Source: Parabacteroides goldsteinii DSM 19448 = WAL 12034 (GTDB lineage: Bacteria > Bacteroidota > Bacteroidia > Bacteroidales > Tannerellaceae). From it: a stretch of 64,000 nt of DNA. The notes under the pieces were generated by a model, which made no database searches, had not been told where the DNA came from, and was given only the letters and a program-made list of their open reading frames with translations. Of the stretch, positions 1-9,349 are shown one piece after another. How positions within the stretch are numbered: position 1 is the first letter of the stretch; each line of letters starts with the position of its first letter. The translations under genes and the position numbers were made by a program. The stretch covers positions 3,247,373-3,311,372 of the forward strand of contig NZ_KQ033912.1 of assembly GCF_000969835.1 (NCBI RefSeq). Direction: 5' to 3'.

Positions 1-639
1 AATAAGGAGAAAGCTTTTGTTCTGATATCCAAACAGGATGGGAGTATTGTCCGGAAAATAACAATGCCGTTTAAAGAGGCTAAGTTATTAATGCAAAAGA
101 AACAAGATGGGGAAATGACTTATTCTGTCACTCCCGGTCCTTATTCCAATATAATTCCTCACGAAGGCAACTTTGTTCTTTTAGAACTTTCTACCGATAC
201 GGTATATTCTCTTTCGCCGGATTACAACCTGCATCCGCTTCTCGTAAGAAATCCGCCTATTCGATCTATGAATCCTGAGGTCTTTTTGATTTTAAGAATG
301 CTTTCCGATCGTTATTATTTCATGGAAACAGTGAAGAATGTGTGGGACTTTGGTAACGATAGTGGATTCCCTCGAACGTTTTTTATGTATGACAGGCAGG
401 ATAAGAGTTTTTATGAGTATACTGTTTATAATGGTGACTATTCAACTTCCAAGGAGTTTTATATGAATGATTTAAGGCATGTAAATCAGGAAATCGAATC
501 ATGGCGTAGAATAGAAGCCTACCAGCTTGTAGAAGCTAATGAGAAAGGAGAACTGAAAGGACAGTTGAAAGAAATTGCAGCAACATTGGATGAAGAGGCT
601 AATCCTGTGATTATGTTGATAAAACATAAGAAACAATAG
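1..639 (+). CDS. 6-bladed beta-propeller protein, 5' end cut off
   Basis: The reading frame is open from the first base of the window, so the start lies to the left and the ATG at 64 is internal. The visible 212 residues match the C-terminal half of the Bacteroidales 6-bladed beta-propeller lipoproteins (DUF4934-like): short strand-turn repeats, and an ending with a negatively charged helix followed by a DEEANP-type motif and a hydrophobic strand. The propellers at 2769 and 30141 end the same way (DDNP, DEEGNP). These proteins are usually surface or periplasmic and their function is not known. The gene precedes an S41-type peptidase gene, and a similar propeller gene follows that peptidase. 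The family call is good; a substrate or partner cannot be named. Confidence 0.8.
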   Translation, partial: NKEKAFVLISKQDGSIVRKITMPFKEAKLLMQKKQDGEMTYSVTPGPYSNIIPHEGNFVLLELSTDTVYSLSPDYNLHPLLVRNPPIRSMNPEVFLILRMLSDRYYFMETVKNVWDFGNDSGFPRTFFMYDRQDKSFYEYTVYNGDYSTSKEFYMNDLRHVNQEIESWRRIEAYQLVEANEKGELKGQLKEIAATLDEEANPVIMLIKHKKQ

Positions 640-679
640 AGTCTTTATAACTGTTTGGTTTGTCTTTTTTTACGGATAA

Positions 680-711
680 GTTTGCTTGTCGATAATTATG
701 GACGAGCAAAC
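680..711. other. 11-bp hairpin in intergenic gap
   Basis: GTTTGCTTGTC (680-690) pairs with GACGAGCAAAC (701-711), with one G-T pair and a 10-base loop. It follows the propeller gene by 40 bp. No T run follows on the plus strand, so a terminator role is only possible. Confidence 0.4.
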
Positions 712-789
712 TCATCGGGTATAATGATGTTTACACAATAAAAGGTCTTAGATTGTATTAAGGTTATACCGAAATTCTATTTTTATATT

Positions 790-2502
790 ATGTGGAAAAT
801 ATATGTGATATTTTTTATTCTTTGTATTTCCTGTAATTATGAAGGTAGGAGAGATATGTCTAATTTGCCCGTTGAAGAATGTGATACAATCCAAATTAGC
901 AATTTACACTTGTTATGTAAGGTATGGGGATTTATGAAATATTATCACCCAGATATAGCCAATGGAATGTATGATTGGGATAATGAATTATTTGAAATAA
1001 TGCCTCGTGTTGTAAATATTAAGAGTAAAAAAGAAAGAAATCGAGTATTGAGTAAATGGATTAATAAATATGATATCCCTACTTCATGTAATAAATCATT
1101 ATCAGATACTCAGATGCCGAATGTTAAAACTTACCCGGATATATCATGGATAGAAAATAAAGAAGAATTAGGCGAAGTATCTGATTTGTTGTTGAATATG
1201 AAATACTTAGAAAGGAATTGTGTCGGATTAAGTGTTGGAGGAGATTTGTATAAAGATTATTGTTATTTGGAGTTTTCAGAAGATGAAAAAAAAGTATTTT
1301 TTAAAAATGAGAATGATTACAAGGAATTGAAAGAAATTAAAAATAAATATTCATTGTTGGCATTATTTCGGATTTGGAATGTTATTCAGTACTATTATCC
1401 ATATAAATATTTGATTGATAAAAAATGGGATGATGTACTTTTTGAGTATATACATAAGTTTGCTTCCGTAAAAAGTCTATTGGAGTATAAACTTCTGATA
1501 TTAATGGTTTTGACAGAAGTTGAAGATACACATATGAATTTATGGGATGAAGATATACAGAATTGGATTGGAAATAGAAAAGCTTTAGTTAATGTTGAAT
1601 TTGTTGAAAATAGCTTTGTTGTAACTGGAGTATATGATAAATATTACAAAAAAGTACCTCTTGAAATAGGAGACGTTATATTGAAAATTGATGGGAGATG
1701 TGTGCAGAATATAATAGAGGAAAAAAAGATGTATATATCCGCTTCAAATAACGCTGTTTTGATGAGGGGAATTTCTCTTCAATTGTTATTTACTGATAAA
1801 GAAAAATTGCATATAGAGTATTTAAGAAATAATCAACTGTTATCTGATAGTGTTGAAACGTACTATTATAAGTCTATAAAAAATAATGGCAATAGGAGAC
1901 GTTATAAACCTTTGTTTGAATATATAGATGAGGATGTTGCTTATGTCTACCCGGGAAGTTTGTTCAGTGGTAAGATTCCGGATCAAATTAATACTAAAGG
2001 CTTGATTATTGATCTTCGTGACTATCCGAATCAAAAGAATATCAAGGAATATTTGGAGTTTTATCATTTATATAATGAATCAAAAGAGAGTGTTTTATTT
2101 ACATATGGAAGTTCTACTTGGCCTGGATTGTTTACGTATTCTTATACAACCGTGGTCGGGAAGAAGAATGAGAATAGTTATAAAGGACTTGTAATCATAT
2201 TGGTAGATGAAGGGACACAAAGTCATGGTGAATATATGGCAATGCGATACAGATGTGCCCCAAACTCTATCATATTAGGTAGTACAACAGCAGGAGCTGA
2301 TGGAGGAGTTGTTAGGTTGGCCTTGCCTGGTGGAATTTATGTTCCGGTAGGGATTCAAGGTGTATACTATCCTGACGGAAGAGAAACTCAACGTATAGGA
2401 ATAGTCCCTGATATTTGGATGGAGCCAACAATAAAAGGGATTCGGGAAGGTAGAGATGAGGTGTTAGAAAAGGCAATAGAGTTAATAAATGAAATTGAAT
2501 GA
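790..2502 (+). CDS. S41 family (tail-specific/C-terminal processing) peptidase lipoprotein
   Basis: The protein has 570 residues. A short signal peptide ends in a lipobox (ILCISC-N), so it is probably anchored in the envelope. A first region (about 35-75) carries the motif VWGFMKYYHP seen in many Bacteroidetes S41 proteins. A PDZ-like stretch lies at about 280-345 (ending of the type EIGDVILKIDG). The S41 core starts around 380. The likely nucleophile is Ser478 in TQSHGE, with Glu481 nearby, followed by the STTAGADGG and YYPDGRETQRIGIVPD motifs typical of the family. The peptidase sits between two beta-propeller genes. Its last 17 or so codons are repeated after the second propeller, at 3871-3954. 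Base composition is more A/T-rich than purL downstream. The substrate is unknown. Confidence 0.85.
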   Translation: MWKIYVIFFILCISCNYEGRRDMSNLPVEECDTIQISNLHLLCKVWGFMKYYHPDIANGMYDWDNELFEIMPRVVNIKSKKERNRVLSKWINKYDIPTSCNKSLSDTQMPNVKTYPDISWIENKEELGEVSDLLLNMKYLERNCVGLSVGGDLYKDYCYLEFSEDEKKVFFKNENDYKELKEIKNKYSLLALFRIWNVIQYYYPYKYLIDKKWDDVLFEYIHKFASVKSLLEYKLLILMVLTEVEDTHMNLWDEDIQNWIGNRKALVNVEFVENSFVVTGVYDKYYKKVPLEIGDVILKIDGRCVQNIIEEKKMYISASNNAVLMRGISLQLLFTDKEKLHIEYLRNNQLLSDSVETYYYKSIKNNGNRRRYKPLFEYIDEDVAYVYPGSLFSGKIPDQINTKGLIIDLRDYPNQKNIKEYLEFYHLYNESKESVLFTYGSSTWPGLFTYSYTTVVGKKNENSYKGLVIILVDEGTQSHGEYMAMRYRCAPNSIILGSTTAGADGGVVRLALPGGIYVPVGIQGVYYPDGRETQRIGIVPDIWMEPTIKGIREGRDEVLEKAIELINEIE

Positions 2503-2546
2503 AGAAATCATCCCCAACTTAACAGTAATTGATCTGGAAAATTGAT

Positions 2547-2572
2547 CACAAAGGTGACTTTATTCCTTTGTG
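2547..2572 (+). terminator. perfect 8-bp hairpin after the S41 peptidase
   Basis: CACAAAGG (2547-2554) and CCTTTGTG (2565-2572) form a perfect stem with a 10-base loop, 44 bp after the peptidase stop. No T tract follows, so it may be a weak or factor-dependent end or an mRNA stabiliser. The rest of the 266-bp gap to 2769 shows nothing firm. Confidence 0.35.
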
Positions 2573-2768
2573 GGAGTTTATAAAGGTGTGATTGAGTTAA
2601 TTTGTTATGAATGTGATGTTTGAGATAGTGTTGCTGTTTTTGTGCGTGTTGTGGAAGTAAAATATTATAATTTCTTGGACGCTATTTCTTGTTAAGATAA
2701 AATTAATCAGTAAATTGTACCCGAAACTTTGAAACAACACGTTTCTGTCGCTTAAATCTTGATTAATT

Positions 2769-3869
2769 ATGAAATACGTGAAACTCTTTTTGTTGACAGT
2801 TGTGGTACTTTGTTCATTTAGTAATGAAAAAATACCCAAGATCGATTTACCTGCACACACTCCTAAACAGACTGCGCAAATGAGTAAATTGTTCCGTAAA
2901 GTAAGGTATGTTCCTCTGGAAACGACAGATGATTGTTTACTTTCTTATATCCATGTGCAGAAGATACAAGATTATATATTGGCCTGGGATTACGATAGCT
3001 GTTGTTTGTTTAGTGCTAAAGATGGAAAATTTATACGGAGAATAGGGCATAAAGGCGATGATCCGGAAGCTGTCTTTTCATTTTATGAGAATTTCTATAA
3101 TCCGTATGATGGGCTCCTCTATTTTCAGGGTGTTGAAGGGATTCGGGTTAAGTACGGACTGGATGGTAAATATGTTGGTAAAATGAAAGTCCCTTTATCG
3201 ACTGGTGTCTCTCCTCAATTTGTAGTACCATTGGACTTAACGACTTTTTGTGCTTTTTTTGCGAATAGAAGTGGACGGGAGAAAAAAAGAATAGTTTTAT
3301 TTGATCATAACGGAAATGTAAAAAAAGAGTTTCCTAATCATCATTTCGTAGAAACAAAAAGGTATATTCTTGATACGGGTGATGGGCTTACGTATAGATA
3401 TAAAGATAATCTTTATTTTAAAGAAATGTTTATAGATACGGTTTATCAAGTTAGTCAAAATCAGTTGAAGGCTGAATATGTTTTAAATATAACATCCCGT
3501 TCTGTACCTTATAAAGAACGTTATGACAGACATAAGGAAGCGATATCACCTTATTTTATATATGAAAATGATGTAAATATAGCTTTTCGTTATCATATGA
3601 ATGGAGTAGGACAACTATGTGTTTATGATAAGCAAGCAGGAGAAAGTTCTTACTATTTATGTGAAAATGGCCCGATTGATGATATCAACGATTTTATGCC
3701 TGTTTGGATATCTACGATTTGTGATGATGGAACTTGTCTGGGAGTTTTGAATGCTGGAGATATTTGCGATTATATAGATAAAAGTGGAATATCTTCCAAT
3801 CCGAATCTCAATTTCCTGAAATCGATTTCACCGGATGACAATCCGGTGGTGGTGTTTATGGAGAACTAA
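2769..3869 (+). CDS. 6-bladed beta-propeller protein
   Basis: The protein has 366 residues with an N-terminal hydrophobic signal segment (LFLLTVVVLCSF). A standard opening of this family follows: a proline-rich linker, then KLFRKVRYVPLETTDDCLL. Repeated strand motifs follow (YILAWDYDSCCLFSAKDGKFIRRIGHKGDDPE is the typical blade 2 to blade 3 passage). The ending is the family's D-x-NP motif plus a hydrophobic strand. No enzyme residues can be named. It is the second propeller of the block and lies directly before a remnant of the S41 peptidase tail, which suggests a propeller/peptidase pair that was once duplicated. Confidence 0.8.
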   Translation: MKYVKLFLLTVVVLCSFSNEKIPKIDLPAHTPKQTAQMSKLFRKVRYVPLETTDDCLLSYIHVQKIQDYILAWDYDSCCLFSAKDGKFIRRIGHKGDDPEAVFSFYENFYNPYDGLLYFQGVEGIRVKYGLDGKYVGKMKVPLSTGVSPQFVVPLDLTTFCAFFANRSGREKKRIVLFDHNGNVKKEFPNHHFVETKRYILDTGDGLTYRYKDNLYFKEMFIDTVYQVSQNQLKAEYVLNITSRSVPYKERYDRHKEAISPYFIYENDVNIAFRYHMNGVGQLCVYDKQAGESSYYLCENGPIDDINDFMPVWISTICDDGTCLGVLNAGDICDYIDKSGISSNPNLNFLKSISPDDNPVVVFMEN

Positions 3870-3870
3870 A

Positions 3871-3954
3871 AAAGAAATTCAGGAAGGTAGAGATGAGGTG
3901 TTAGAAAAGGTTGTAGAGTTAATAAATGAGAAGGACTTTAAATCTAAAATGTAA
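3871..3954 (+). pseudogene. fossil of the S41 peptidase C-terminus
   Basis: Immediately after the propeller stop (TAA at 3867-3869) the DNA repeats the last codons of the S41 peptidase gene. Bases 3878-3929 match 2441-2492 at 48 of 52 positions, including 29 identical bases in a row (3882-3910 against 2445-2473). In the peptidase frame it reads EIQEGRDEVLEKVVELINE and ends at TAA 3952-3954. There is no start and no upstream peptidase sequence, so this is a leftover of a second peptidase copy, not a gene. Confidence 0.85.
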
Positions 3955-3985
3955 AGATGGATATTCTTATCTGCTACATATTTAC

Positions 3986-3993
3986 TATCTTTG
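3986..3993 (+). promoter_or_regulatory. -7 box upstream of purL
   Basis: TATCTTTG fits the Bacteroidetes -7 consensus TAnnTTTG and lies 36 bp before the purL ATG. No clear TTTG lies at the -33 position. Confidence 0.6.
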
Positions 3994-4029
3994 CAGTCTG
4001 TTATTGGAATATCTTAATAAATCGACGAT

Positions 4030-7000
4030 ATGATTCTATTCTTTCAATCTCCAACAAAGACGGTGCTGGCTGTTGAGGCGGCACATGCTTTCTCTCCTGA
4101 AGATGTTCAAAAGCTCGTTTGGTTGTTTAGTGAAGCCGCTCCACTCCAATCCGAAACATTGGATGGATGGTATGTTGGTCCGCGCCGGGAAATGATTACC
4201 CCGTGGAGTACCAATGCTGTGGAAATCACTCAGAACATGGGCTTGAGCGGTATCTCACGTATCGAAGAATACTTCCCAGTTTCTTCCGGTGAAGCTGATC
4301 ACGACCCGATGTTGCAACGTATCTACAACGGCCTGAACCAGGATATCTTCACAATCAGTAAACAACCGGATCCGATTGTTTATATCGAGGATATTGCAGC
4401 TTACAACAAAAAAGAAGGATTGGCTTTGAGCGACGAAGAGGTTTCTTACCTCAATGAAGTAAGCCAGAAGCTGGAACGTAAGCTGACCGACAGCGAAGTG
4501 TACGGTTTTGCACAGGTAAACTCGGAACACTGCCGTCATAAAATCTTCGGCGGTACATTCGTTATCGACGGAGAAGAGAAAGAAAGTTCTCTTTTTAATC
4601 TGATTAAGAAAACTTCGGCAGAAAATCCGAACAAGCTGGTTTCTGCTTATAAAGATAATGTGGCTTTCAATGAAGGTCCGATGATCGAACAGTTTGCTCC
4701 GGCAAGCGGTGACAAACCTGACTTTTATGAGGTAAAAGAAATCAAATCGGTTATCTCGCTGAAAGCTGAAACACACAACTTCCCGACAACGGTTGAACCG
4801 TTCAACGGGGCAGCAACCGGATCCGGTGGTGAGATCCGTGACCGTCTGGGCGGAGGTAAGTCTTCTTTGCCTATTGCCGGTACAGCCGTTTACATGACTG
4901 CTTATCCGCGTACGGAAGGTGCCCGTGAATGGGAAAAGGTGCTTGATCCGCGTCCCTGGTTGTATCAGACGCCGGAACAGATTCTGATCAAGGCTTCAAA
5001 CGGTGCTTCCGATTTCGGAAATAAGTTCGGTCAGCCGCTGATCTGCGGTTCGGTGCTGACTTTCGAGCATGAAGAAAACAATAAGAAATATGCTTACGAT
5101 AAGGTAATCATGTTGGCAGGCGGTGTCGGTTATGCTAATATGCGTGATGCGCTAAAGGGTGATCCGCAGCCCGGCGAAAAGGTGGTGTTGCTGGGTGGTG
5201 ACAACTATCGTATCGGTATGGGCGGTGGTGCTGTTTCTTCTGTAAACACGGGGCAGTACACCAGCGGTATCGAACTGAATGCCGTGCAGCGTGCTAATCC
5301 GGAAATGCAGAAACGTGTATCGAATGTGATTCGTGCCATTGCCGAATCGGATAATAACCCGGTTGTTTCTATCCATGACCATGGTGCAGGCGGTCACCTG
5401 AACTGTCTGTCGGAATTGGTGGAAGCTACAGGCGGACATATCGATATGAGCCAGTTGCCTGTCGGTGACCCGACGCTTTCTGCTAAAGAAATCGTAGGTA
5501 ACGAAAGCCAGGAACGTATGGGCTTGCTGATGAAAGAAGAAGATGTGGCCCGCGTAAGACGTATCGCTGACCGTGAACGTTCTCCGATGTATGTGGTTGG
5601 TGAAACGACTAACGATATGAAATTTGTATTCGAGCAGGCTGACGGTGTGAAGCCTATCGATATCAAGTTGGAATATATGTTCGGTAAACCGCCCAGAACG
5701 ATCATGAAGGATCATACGGTGGAAGAAACATATGCTCCGGTCGTTTACAAAGAATCGGAACTGCATCATTATCTGGAAAACGTACTTCAGCTGGAAGCTG
5801 TGGCATGTAAGGACTGGTTGACCAATAAGGTGGACCGTTCCGTAACAGGTAAGATCGCCCGTCAGCAGTGTCAGGGTGAATTGCAGTTGCCGTTGAGTGA
5901 CCTGGGTGCCGTAGCATTGGATTACCGTGGAAAAGCTGGTATCGCTACTTCTATCGGTCATGCTCCGCAGGTGGCAATGGTTGATCCGGCTGCCGGTTCT
6001 GTTATGGCTATTGCCGAATCGTTGACGAACATCGTCTTTGCTCCGTTGGCAGATAAGCTGACAGGTGTTTCTTTGAGTGCCAACTGGATGTGGCCGTGCC
6101 GCAACGAAGGGGAAGATGCTCGTCTGTACACTGCTGTTCAGGCCGCTTCCGATTTTGCTTGCGAACTGGGTATCAATATCCCGACGGGTAAAGACTCTTT
6201 GTCGATGACACAGAAATATGGCGACGATAAGGTGATTGCTCCGGGTACGGTAATTATTTCTGCCGGTGCTGAGGTAAGCGATATCCGTAAGATTGTTTCT
6301 CCGGTATTGGCTCACGAAAAGAACTCTTACATATATTATATAGACTTCTCGTTCGATACGATGAAGCTGGGCGGTTCCGCTTTTGCACAGACTTTGAACA
6401 AGTTGGGTGATGAAGTGCCGACTGTAAAGGACAGCGAATATTTCGCTGATGCTTTCAATGCAGTTCAGGATGCTATCGAAAAGGGCCTGATCCTTGCCGG
6501 ACACGATATTTCTGCCGGTGGTATGATCACAACCTTGCTTGAAATGTGTTTCGCAAACGTAGAAGGCGGTCTGGAAGTCAATCTGGATAAGCTGTCTGAA
6601 ACAGACATTGTGAAGATCCTGTTTGCTGAAAATCCGGGTATCCTGGTTCAGGTGAAAGACAAGAAGGCTTTCGAGAAGTTGATGGAAGAAGCTGGTGTTG
6701 GTTGTGCGGTTATTGCCAAACCGACCGACGAACGTCATATCCTGGTGGAAAAAGAAGGTGTTCAGTATCATTTCGGTATCGACTATATGCGTGACGTATG
6801 GTACGAATCGTCTTACAAGCTGGATATCAAGCAGAGCGGTAGCGTATGCGCAGGCAACCGTTTCGAAAACTATAAGATGCAGCCGCTGGAATTTAAGTAC
6901 GGCAAGAACTTCACCGGTAAGCTGGCTGATTACGGTCTGACTCCCGACCGTAAAGGTAAGAGTGGTATCCGTGCTGCTGTAATCCGTGAAAAGGGTTGCC

Positions 7001-7719
7001 AGTGCGAACGTGAAACATCTTACGCATTGTATCTGGCCGGTTTCGATGTGAAAGACGTTCACATGACCGACCTGGCTTCGGGACGCGAAACACTGGAAGA
7101 TGTGAATATGATCGTTTTCTGCGGTGGTTTCTCCAACTCCGACGTTTTAGGTTCAGCCAAAGGATGGGCCGGTGGTTTCTTGTACAACGAAAAGGCTAAG
7201 AAAGCATTGGATAACTTCTATGCACGTCCTGACACACTGAGTCTGGGTATCTGTAACGGTTGCCAGTTGATGGCAGAGCTGGGAGTGGTTTATCCGGAAC
7301 ATGAAAAGAAACATAAGATGTTGCATAACGATTCTCACAAGTTGGAATCAAACTTCATCTCTGTGGAAATTCCGAAGAATCATTCAGTCATGTTCGGTCC
7401 GATGAGCGGTCAGAAGCTGGGTATCTGGATCACGCACGGAGAAGGAAAATTCTGGTTCCCGTATGAAGAGAAGGAATATCATATCGCACTTAAATATAAC
7501 TATGAAGGTTATCCTGCCAACCCGAACGGTTCGCCCTGGTCGGTTGCCGGTGTTTGCTCGCATGACGGACGCCACCTGGCTATGATGCCTCACCTGGAAC
7601 GTGCCTTGTTCCCGTGGCAGTGCGGTCATTATCCTGCCGATCGTAAGGGTGACGAAGTGACTCCGTGGATCGAAGGTTTCGTAAATGCACGCAAGTGGAT
7701 TGAAGAAAACAAGAAGTAA
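4030..7719 (+). CDS. purL: phosphoribosylformylglycinamidine synthase, large single-chain type
   Basis: This cytosolic enzyme of purine synthesis converts FGAR, ATP and glutamine to FGAM. At 1229 residues it is the long form that carries its own glutaminase domain, as in proteobacteria and eukaryotes. Visible motifs are NSEHCRHKIFGG (substrate/ATP site), ETHNFPTTVEPFNGAATGSG (nucleotide binding), a second AIRS-like half, and a C-terminal class I glutaminase. The glutaminase nucleophile is Cys1075 (GICNGCQL), and the H-x-E pair is His1188/Glu1190 (PHLERALF). It stands alone, with its own -7 box and a terminator after it. The start at 4030 fits the normal family N-terminus. The identification is firm. 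Confidence 0.98.
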   Translation: MILFFQSPTKTVLAVEAAHAFSPEDVQKLVWLFSEAAPLQSETLDGWYVGPRREMITPWSTNAVEITQNMGLSGISRIEEYFPVSSGEADHDPMLQRIYNGLNQDIFTISKQPDPIVYIEDIAAYNKKEGLALSDEEVSYLNEVSQKLERKLTDSEVYGFAQVNSEHCRHKIFGGTFVIDGEEKESSLFNLIKKTSAENPNKLVSAYKDNVAFNEGPMIEQFAPASGDKPDFYEVKEIKSVISLKAETHNFPTTVEPFNGAATGSGGEIRDRLGGGKSSLPIAGTAVYMTAYPRTEGAREWEKVLDPRPWLYQTPEQILIKASNGASDFGNKFGQPLICGSVLTFEHEENNKKYAYDKVIMLAGGVGYANMRDALKGDPQPGEKVVLLGGDNYRIGMGGGAVSSVNTGQYTSGIELNAVQRANPEMQKRVSNVIRAIAESDNNPVVSIHDHGAGGHLNCLSELVEATGGHIDMSQLPVGDPTLSAKEIVGNESQERMGLLMKEEDVARVRRIADRERSPMYVVGETTNDMKFVFEQADGVKPIDIKLEYMFGKPPRTIMKDHTVEETYAPVVYKESELHHYLENVLQLEAVACKDWLTNKVDRSVTGKIARQQCQGELQLPLSDLGAVALDYRGKAGIATSIGHAPQVAMVDPAAGSVMAIAESLTNIVFAPLADKLTGVSLSANWMWPCRNEGEDARLYTAVQAASDFACELGINIPTGKDSLSMTQKYGDDKVIAPGTVIISAGAEVSDIRKIVSPVLAHEKNSYIYYIDFSFDTMKLGGSAFAQTLNKLGDEVPTVKDSEYFADAFNAVQDAIEKGLILAGHDISAGGMITTLLEMCFANVEGGLEVNLDKLSETDIVKILFAENPGILVQVKDKKAFEKLMEEAGVGCAVIAKPTDERHILVEKEGVQYHFGIDYMRDVWYESSYKLDIKQSGSVCAGNRFENYKMQPLEFKYGKNFTGKLADYGLTPDRKGKSGIRAAVIREKGCQCERETSYALYLAGFDVKDVHMTDLASGRETLEDVNMIVFCGGFSNSDVLGSAKGWAGGFLYNEKAKKALDNFYARPDTLSLGICNGCQLMAELGVVYPEHEKKHKMLHNDSHKLESNFISVEIPKNHSVMFGPMSGQKLGIWITHGEGKFWFPYEEKEYHIALKYNYEGYPANPNGSPWSVAGVCSHDGRHLAMMPHLERALFPWQCGHYPADRKGDEVTPWIEGFVNARKWIEENKK

Positions 7720-7741
7720 CAGATAAATCTAATGATATTGA

Positions 7742-7786
7742 AAGGTGCATCTTAAGAGTGAATAACTCTTTCGGTGCACTTTTTTA
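7742..7786 (+). terminator. intrinsic terminator of purL
   Basis: A long hairpin has an outer stem AGGTGCA/TGCACTT and an inner stem AAGAGT/ACTCTT. A T run follows at once. Confidence 0.85.
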
Positions 7787-7883
7787 TGGTTGAAGTTCTT
7801 AGAATCCAATCAGATTCAGTAAGTTTACACCTTCGTTATACAATGTTGTTTGCTACGGATTCTAATACATAATATTCGATAAG

Positions 7884-8648
7884 ATGGAGAAAAGATCAAT
7901 GTTTACTATGCTGCTTGTCCTGTTCTTATGTGCAAGTAGCGTTTATTCCCAGACAAAAGTGATTGCCCACCGTGGGTATTGGGATTGTGAAGGTTCTGCT
8001 CAGAACTCAATTACGGCTTTGAACAAGGCTCATGAGGTTGGAGCGTATGGCTCTGAATTCGATGTGTCTATAACGGCTGATGGCATTCCGGTTGTTAATC
8101 ATGATGACAGTATTCAGGGTTTTTGTATAGAAACTTCTCTCTATGAACAACTGAAAGACCTGAAGTTGAAAAACGGAGAAACGTTACCGACTTTGGAAGA
8201 ATACCTGATACAGGGAAAGAAAAATCAGGGAACTCAGCTTATTCTTGAAATCAAACCTCATAAACGAGTCGTGAATGAAGATAAAGCGGTTGCAACTATT
8301 CTTTATCTGGTGCAGAAATACCAGATGGAAGATCAGGTGGAATACATCTCTTTCAGTATGAATATTTGTAAGGAGTTGATCCGCCGTGCCCCGAGTGCCC
8401 AGGTTTCTTATCTTCGTGGAGAAGTTTCACCGGCAGACCTGAAGGTATTAGGTTTTTCCGGCCTGGATTATCATTATAAAGTTTTTGACAAACATCCCGA
8501 ATGGATTCAGGAAGCCAAAGATGCCGGCCTGACTATCAATGTGTGGACGGTGGACGATCCGGCTGTAATGGAATCGTTCGTTGCAAAGAATGTCGATTTT
8601 ATCACTACGGATAAACCGGTGCAACTGAAGGAGATAATAGGGAAATAA
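7884..8648 (+). CDS. secreted glycerophosphodiester phosphodiesterase
   Basis: The protein has 254 residues with a cleavable signal peptide (cut likely after VYS at about 22). It hydrolyses glycerophosphodiesters to glycerol 3-phosphate and an alcohol, probably in the periplasm. The family motifs are in order: HRG at 29-31, the metal-binding E-x-D at Glu58/Asp60, HD at 73-74, the LILEIKP strand with a further acidic ligand, and the closing INVWTVDDP and DFITTDKP motifs. The usual PENT motif after HRG reads AQNS here. The gene runs into the end of the convergent sigma factor gene, only 4 bp apart. The family call is firm; the exact substrate is open. Confidence 0.93.
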   Translation: MEKRSMFTMLLVLFLCASSVYSQTKVIAHRGYWDCEGSAQNSITALNKAHEVGAYGSEFDVSITADGIPVVNHDDSIQGFCIETSLYEQLKDLKLKNGETLPTLEEYLIQGKKNQGTQLILEIKPHKRVVNEDKAVATILYLVQKYQMEDQVEYISFSMNICKELIRRAPSAQVSYLRGEVSPADLKVLGFSGLDYHYKVFDKHPEWIQEAKDAGLTINVWTVDDPAVMESFVAKNVDFITTDKPVQLKEIIGK

Positions 8649-8652
8649 CCCG

Positions 8653-9201
8653 TTATGCTGCAAGGAATAATTGCAGGAAGTAAATATTCTTTTTCAGATA
8701 TTTCAACGCTTCATTGATGTGTCTTTCCACTGTCTTTGGGGTAATATCGAGTCTTTCGGCAATTTCTTTATAGCTAAGTTGTTCATGGCGGCTCAGGTAA
8801 AAGACCTCCTTTTGCCTGGGCGGCAATTCGTTTACCAGCCGTTCAATATAAATCCGCAGATCTTTTGCATGCAATTCCTCTTCTATATCATAAGCCTTGT
8901 CGTAAGCTGCAAGGATAGACATTTTATAGAAAGTTTCGTTGAAATTTTTCTTTGAATTGCTGAAAATCATATTCCGGGTGATGATGAACAGTAATCCTTC
9001 CAGATTTTCATTTTCATTTACATAACTGCGTATATCCCATAATTTGATAAATACTTCCTGTACTACTTCCTCGGTGGTAGAATCGTTTGTGTAATAGAGT
9101 CTGCAAAACTTGTAGACTTTATCGCAGTACTTGTGATACAAAGAAGTAAAGGCCTCCTCGCTACCGTTTTTTAATGCCAGTATTAGTGTTTGATTATCCA
9201 A
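8653..9201 (-). CDS. ECF RNA polymerase sigma-70 factor
   Basis: The protein has 182 residues: sigma region 2 at about 10-80 (ending in the type VVQEVFIKLWD) and region 4 at about 120-172 with the helix-turn-helix LSYKEIAERLDITPKTVERHINEAL. It lies head to head with a FecR-type anti-sigma gene, the usual trans-envelope control of a SusC carrying an STN domain. The start codon appears to be TTG at 9201. No ATG or GTG lies in frame between the promoter and region 2, and the next methionine would cut region 2. A near-perfect housekeeping promoter lies just upstream, so the gene need not depend on its own product. It is expected to drive the SusC/SusD operon at 10440. Confidence 0.93.
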   Translation of the reverse strand: MDNQTLILALKNGSEEAFTSLYHKYCDKVYKFCRLYYTNDSTTEEVVQEVFIKLWDIRSYVNENENLEGLLFIITRNMIFSNSKKNFNETFYKMSILAAYDKAYDIEEELHAKDLRIYIERLVNELPPRQKEVFYLSRHEQLSYKEIAERLDITPKTVERHINEALKYLKKNIYFLQLFLAA

Positions 9202-9224
9202 TTTAGCTTCTTTATTGATTATTG

Positions 9225-9255
9225 CAAAGATAGAAAAGAATTGAAGAATAGCAAA
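9225..9255 (-). promoter_or_regulatory. promoter of the ECF sigma gene
   Basis: On the minus strand TTTG (9255-9252) is followed by exactly 19 bp and then TATCTTTG (9232-9225), the consensus Bacteroidetes housekeeping promoter. The -7 box ends 23 bp before the TTG start. Confidence 0.8.
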
Positions 9256-9349
9256 AGTCTCTTTGAGAGAGAGTCGGTTTTGTTAAAATAAAAAAAGTTT
9301 GATATTCTTTTGGGGGATAACTCTGAATTTGGAGTATTTAGTGTTAGAT

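Noticed and set aside
2606..2662. A short signal-like peptide frame (MNVMFEIVLLFLCVLWK) in the gap before the propeller gene
   Set aside because: It has 17 codons and no promoter or conservation evidence; a hydrophobic short frame in A/T-rich DNA is expected by chance.
5152..7062. A 636-codon open frame on the minus strand across purL
   Set aside because: It lies wholly inside a firmly identified gene, has the composition of a reverse-frame shadow, and shows no domain or promoter.
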